Shown here piece after piece: positions 59,110-64,000 of a stretch of DNA of 64,000 nucleotides. The position numbers and the translations under genes were made by a program. This DNA comes from Takakia lepidozioides (taxonomy: Eukaryota; Streptophyta; Takakiopsida; Takakiales; Takakiaceae), in the NCBI GenBank assembly GCA_030704615.1, contig CM060734.1, positions 54,576,042-54,640,041 on the forward strand, read 5' to 3'. The notes beneath the pieces are model-generated. The model ran no database searches and was not told the DNA's origin. It worked only from the letters and a program-made list of their open reading frames with translations. Positions within the stretch are counted from its first letter, which is position 1. Each line of letters begins with the position of its first letter.

Positions 59110-62100
59110 TCATAAGACGTTGTTTGCCGTAGCCTTGTGGCCATTGACCCCGCGCCCAGTTTGAGCGGAAACAAAAGGGACAGAACCTACCTCTGTCAGG
59201 GGCTGACGTTGGTAGTAAGACTTACCTTCATATATAGAATTAATCCGGGTTTTCCAGATATCCTCTAGAAATCCCTTCACACAAGCATCAATCTGCTGTG
59301 TGTGATTTGCCCAAAAACTAGGCCTCAGGAGGGCCTGGGCTTTTGGCTCAGCCTCGAGACTTTCAAAGTTGGTAAACAGAGGTACAGGCACAATTCCCTT
59401 GATAGCTTTGAAGAGAGCGTCTCTTTGGTGAGAGAACCCCGGACAGTGTATCAGAAAATGAATACTGTCTTCAGGTTGCCCACACAACGGGCAATTGCAC
59501 TCTCCCTTTCCTCTCTGCTTCTGTTTGCTGTTCAAAGGTAGGCTTCCTGCCCTGAGTTTAAATTTCAGTCTAGTGCCGAGAGTGGGTAGACCCTTGAGGT
59601 CATCCAAGATGTCCTCCCCCATGTCACTGACTGGAAACAAGTTCAGGGAAGTTTTCTTCCTAACTTCATTTTCATCAGACAGGCAACAGACATGGCTTTG
59701 GACACTACAGCCTCTAAGTCAGATTCATCCAGCAGGGTCAAGACTTGCGGTTCCAGGTCCAGGTCCTTGAGAATCTCTTCTACTCTCTTCTGCCAGGACT
59801 TAGCCTGTTTGACAGGGCGGTCCTGTTTCCAAGATATAGAGTCGATTAACTTAGGATATCTGGTGTTGGACATATGTTGCAGCTGACCCCACCATCTGAC
59901 CTTGAATTCATCTCGTCGGGAGCTTAAGGACGGAATGCCAAACTCACCCCGAACAGCCACATTGGCTGTTTTGGAGCATGCTGACATACACTCCTTAAGC
60001 ACCCCCACTTGAATGGATTCTAGAGACTTAGCCTGGTTGGAGTTATCAACCCATATTGCAGATCCGTACTCCAAGGCAGGTCTAATAACGCGACAAAGCA
60101 TGGTTTTCTTAACCTCAGAGTTGACCCCTCTGCAGTGGAAAAATTTAGTGAGCCCCAGAGCTTTGCCCTTGCCAGTTTGAACAACTTTCCGGATATGTGC
60201 ATCCCAATTACAATTGGAGGAGAACTCAAGGCCCAGGTAAGTGTAGGAAGGGAGGACCGGGATCTCTTGGCTACCCCACTGCCACTTAAGATCACTTCCT
60301 CCCTCTCCTCTGTCGTTGAATGCTACCACTGCACATTTGCTGACATTAGCCTCTAGCCCCCAAAGATTGAAGTCACGCAATCAATCAACTCCTGGAGATT
60401 GGTTGGAGTCTCCCCTATGCCTGCGAAGTCATCCGCAAACATAAGGGCTGGTATGGTGGTATCACCCACCCTTAACCCAAATCCCTCACTTTCCACATCC
60501 TCGAGGAGTTGATTGATGAAAACATTGAAGAGCACAAGGATGGAGAGCACACGGAGCAGGAGGGGAGAGAGTACAACCTTGAGCTACACCTTGGTCTATG
60601 TCAAAGAAGTTGGACTTCTGTCCGTTAACAGTGACACAGCTTTTGGTGTGAGCATACAAGTTGTGGACAACTCTCCACATCTTTCCCTTGATCCCACAAG
60701 ACCAGAGGCGGAACCATAGGCCATCTCTCCACTGTGTCATAAGCCTTTTTGACATCCAGGAAAAAAACATAAGTGGGTTTCCCTTCTTTTTCCCTTCCCT
60801 GGATAATCTGGCTTAGAGTGAAGATATGATCCACACAGCCCCTGTTTCGCCGAAAGCCAGCTTGGCCTTCGTGGAAACAACCTCTAGACTCCAGATCAAC
60901 CTCGAGACGAGTACTTGTAACTCTGCAGAATGTCATTGAGAAGCGTGATGCCATGGTAGTTCCCCGATTCTTCTCTGTCACCCTTCTTGTATAGATTGAC
61001 AATGACCCCCTGTCGCCAGCGAAAGGGGATCATTTCAGTCTTCCAGATAAGGTTAAAGAGGAGAACTAGGGCCTCTATCATGGGATCGCCACCATGCTTG
61101 ATAAGCTCGTTGACTATACCATCAGGTCCACCAGCTTTATATCCATTTAAATGTTCAATTGCTTCCACAATCTCAGAAGAACTAATGGGAGCGTTATAAG
61201 CCATTGAAATATACTCCAGTTCATCAGGGCTGTTTTGAATCATAGGTACAGTTTTTCCAACTGTGTCCCTCCATTCAGCAGAAGACCCCTCACTGTTAGA
61301 CCTAGAAGTTCTGCCAAGGATACTGTAGTGAGTTTCAAAGGTTTTGTCAATGTCAACCGATGAAGTCACCACTGCACCTTTAGTAGTCCTCAGCGCTTGT
61401 ACTTGCTGACCGTTTTTCGGCTTGTACAAACGTTGAAGGGCCAACCAGAATTTCTTGTCATTACCACCATGGTGGTTTGAGTTTATTTCACTGTATAACT
61501 TGTCCCAGTACAATTTCTTCTGAGACCTAACAAGCTGATTGATATCTTTACGGAGCTGGTAGTACCTCGCCCACAATTCTCTGTTGGTTTTCAAATTGCA
61601 GCACTCTTTATAGAGGGCTCGTCTCTCAGCTATCTTGAGTTTAATCTCATTGGTCCACCAATTAACAGCTCTACCGCAGACAATTAGTTTCCTCCCAATG
61701 ATCTTGTCAGCCATGAGGAAACGAAACTTTCCCAAGAGTCCACTGCTCTTTCAACTTCATTTCTTGCGTTGTCAGAGCGAGACTGAAGTTCTTGGAGTGA
61801 TTGGACAAAATGAGGGAGAGCCTCTTGCAAGGCCTGGACATACTCATCCTTGACCTCCTCATTATGGAAATTTTCTATGCACCACTTTCGAATCGAACGT
61901 TTCACAGATCTCTTGGTGTTGGGCAAACTCCTTTTGATCTCAGTCCAAACCAGGAAGTGGTCAGAGGTATGCTTGGGCAAGAGATACAATCTTCTTGCGA
62001 CATGATGAACTCTGGCCGTGGAAAACCACGAAAATCAGTTCTGTCGATCAACACATTGGCACACTGGGGAAACAAATTTTTGTCCATTATGATATAGTCC

Positions 62101-62770
62101 ACAATGGAACGTTCCCCAGTTTGGGATTTCTCACGAGTCCACTGCACTTGGTCACCTCTTGTCCTGTTATTCAAGGTCAAAAGCTGAAGCTCTTCCAGAC
62201 AGTTAATTAACCGTCTGCCATTAGAATTCAGCTCGTCCTCACCAAAAGGCCCAATGATATCGTCCTGATGGAGACCTTTGCCCACCCGGGCATTGAAGTC
62301 ACCCAATAGAACCACCTGACCTTTGGCAAGGAACGAAGCACAGTCCAGCTTTACATCTTCGAAGGCTTTGTCTGCGTCAACACTAAGGGTCCCCTCTGTG
62401 GGCATGTATACACAACCCACAAAGAGGTCCTTCGTATTCACGCCCTTCAGATTCAGTTTTAGCCAGATACTATGTTCGTACCTCAAACCCTTGTTGATAA
62501 TTTCACAATTATCAAACAAGAAATCGTGGACAAAGAATCCAACCCTTTTTGGCCGCGTTTGGCAGAGGCTGCCTTGAGAGTACACATCTTGCCCGTCCAC
62601 TTATACCCATTGACATCTCCAACCAATTTATCCGGTGTTTCCCATGTCTCCTGACCAGCACAAATATGAATGTTATTGGCCTGAAGAGCTTGTGCCACTT
62701 CGAGTTGTTTCCTTTGGTTAGTCAGCCCTGAGAAATTGAAAGTGCCCAGCCACAAGCCAGCCCTTTGCAT
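59110..62770 (-). pseudogene. LINE polyprotein: endonuclease, RT, zinc knuckle (frameshifted)
   Basis: In order on the minus strand: endonuclease start (LGTFNFSGL, ICAGQETWE), GDFNARVG, SDHFLVW, then RT with KAGGPDGI, GVIVNLYKKGDREESGNY, AGFRRNRGCVDH, FFLDVKKAYDTVE, DQGVAQGCTLSP and the catalytic FADD. A conserved C-terminal domain follows, with a CCHC-like zinc motif CNCPLCGQPEDSIHFLIHC. The frame changes near 62550, 61980, 61710, 60960, 60700, 60520, 60370 and 59640, so it cannot make one protein. It resembles plant non-LTR elements with one endonuclease-RT ORF. Confidence 0.85.
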
Positions 62771-62833
62771 ATGAATTGTTTGTCGTCTAGGTAGCTTATG
62801 ATTGCTCCTGGACGGCTAACCATTCTGCAAAGG

Positions 62834-63135
62834 GGGGACAGTTACCCCGTGTGTAGATTTTGCTCGTCTTGTGTAAACTTTGAGAATTGGTAAACCATTC
62901 AGGGTACCAAATCCTTCAGTTACACGACGTACAGGCTCCGCACACTTAGGGACAGATTGTCCGTCTGACTGCTTGGGGACAATTACCCCGTGTATAGATT
63001 TTGCTCGTCTTGTGTAGACTTTGAGGATTGGTAAACCATTCAGAGTACCAAATCCTTCAGTTACACTACGTTCAGGCTTTGCACACTTAGGGACAGATTG
63101 TCCATCTGACGGCTTGGGGACAATTACCCCGCTAA
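62834..63135 (-). repeat. 141-bp tandem repeat at the LINE 5' end
   Basis: TTACCCCG recurs at 62842, 62983 and 63124, exactly 141 bp apart. The minus strand is open through the repeats and encodes a 47-residue unit (containing SDGQSVPKCA, VTEGFGTLNGLPILKVYTRR) twice. Confidence 0.88.
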
Positions 63136-64000
63136 GTCCATTCAAGTGGGGGTGCTTAAGGAGTGCATGTCAGCATGCTCCAAAACAGCCAATGTGGCTG
63201 TTCGGGGTGAGTTTGGCATCCCGTCCTTAAGCTCCTGACAAGATGAATTCAAGGTCAGGTGGTGGGGTCAGCTGCAACATATGGCCAACACCAGATATCC
63301 TAAGTTAATCGACTCTATATCTTGGAAACAGGACCGCCCTGTCAAACAGGCTAAGTCCTGGCAGAAGAGAGTAGAAGAGATTCTCAAGGATCTGGATCTG
63401 GATCCGCAAGTCTTGACCCTGCTGGATAAATCTGACTTAGAGGCTGTAGTGTCCAAAGCCATGTCTGTTGCCATGAAATTGTCTGATGAAAATGAAGTTA
63501 GGCAGAAAACTTCCCTGAACTTGTTTTCAGTCTGTGACATGGGGGAGGACATCATGGATGACCTCAAGGGTCTACCCACTCTCGGCACTAGACTGAAATT
63601 TAAACTCAGGGCAGGAAGCCTACCTTTGAACAGCAAACAGAAGCAGAGAGGAAAGGGAGAGTGCAATTGCCTGTTGTGTGGGCAACCTGAAGACATTATT
63701 CATTTTTTGATTCACTGTCCGGGGTTCTCTCACCAGAGAGACGCTCTTTTCAAATCTATCAAGGGAATTGTGCCTGTACCTCTGTTTACCAACTTTGAAA
63801 GTCTCGAGGCTGAGCCAAAAGCCCAGGCCCTTCTGGGGCCTAGTTATTGGGCAAACTACACACAGCAGATTTATGCTTGTGTGAAGGGATTTCTAGAGGA
63901 TATCTGGAAAACCCGGATCAATGCTTTATACCAAGGTAAGTCTTACTACCAACGTCAGCCCCTGACAGAGGTAGGTTCTGTCCCTTTGTGTTCCGCTCAA
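63136..64000 (+). mobile_element. plus-strand LINE, right piece
   Basis: It continues the LINE interrupted at 59102: it starts at the residues following NQAKSLE (IQVGVLKECMSA), runs through the zinc motif CNCLLCGQPED, and leaves the window about 100 bp before the expected 3' end. One in-frame stop lies near 63237. Confidence 0.88.

Larger units (their letters stand above)
59103..63135 (-). mobile_element. near full-length LINE, nested in another LINE
   Basis: About 4.03 kb on the minus strand, from the terminal GTACTCATAAGACG block (59103) to 141-bp tandem repeats at its 5' end (about 62834-63135). It is the longest copy of the family here and the best guide to its structure. Confidence 0.88.

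Overview
The window is plant nuclear DNA. It holds an intron-split PPR-DYW gene, a homogentisate 1,2-dioxygenase gene, a plant-type low-molecular-weight tyrosine-phosphatase-like gene, a COBRA-type terminal exon, a chromodomain Ty3/gypsy element primed by initiator tRNA-Met, En/Spm-like and MULE-like genes, and many copies of one LINE family. The very regular PPR-DYW protein with an OSB-type PDF motif suggests a seed-free land plant (fern, lycophyte or bryophyte), but the exact lineage cannot be fixed from the sequence alone.

Layout. 0-0.8 kb: an acidic partial ORF running off the left edge. 0.83-11.25 kb: two decayed LINE copies; the second is split by a 7.0-kb chromovirus-type LTR retrotransposon (3996-10989) with 5-bp target duplications GCAAG. 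11.3-15.3 kb: a five-exon chimeric gene with an En/Spm-like DNA-binding region, a coiled coil, an FCP1/NIF phosphatase-like domain and a TNP1-like C-terminus, followed by a CACTA-like end at 16255. 16.26-17.98 kb: truncated relative of the gypsy element (one LTR plus partial gag). 18-22.3 kb: AT-rich degenerate repeats with CCCTAAACCC-like motifs and a 962-bp tandem duplication. 23.2-28.35 kb: complete six-exon LMW-PTP-like gene whose nucleophilic Cys is Ser. 30.2-31.8 kb: a tRNA-derived SINE, then an inverted-repeat element containing a MITE with TAA target duplication. 32.4-36.7 kb: PDF-PPR-DYW gene. 37.2-37.4 kb: orphan COBRA-like terminal exon.

38.5-51.5 kb: a composite MULE-like element with inverted subterminal arms. 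It carries a plus-strand Ulp1-like cysteine-protease gene interrupted by eleven in-frame TAG codons, and a convergent minus-strand transposase with DDE residues and SWIM finger present. The whole element is permeated by an AGTCTG/CAGACT motif. 51.9-53.5 kb: the C-terminal part of a second SWIM-finger transposase-like gene. 55.5-58.7 kb: the first six exons of homogentisate dioxygenase; the following intron is filled by a LINE-in-LINE nest that runs to the window end.

Host genes with a clear job are HGD (tyrosine catabolism), the PPR-DYW protein (organellar RNA editing), the phosphatase-like protein and the COBRA fragment (cell wall). They are unrelated to each other; most of the rest is transposon sequence. 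All gene models are manual, by frame continuity, splice consensus and remembered family motifs; no similarity search was run.
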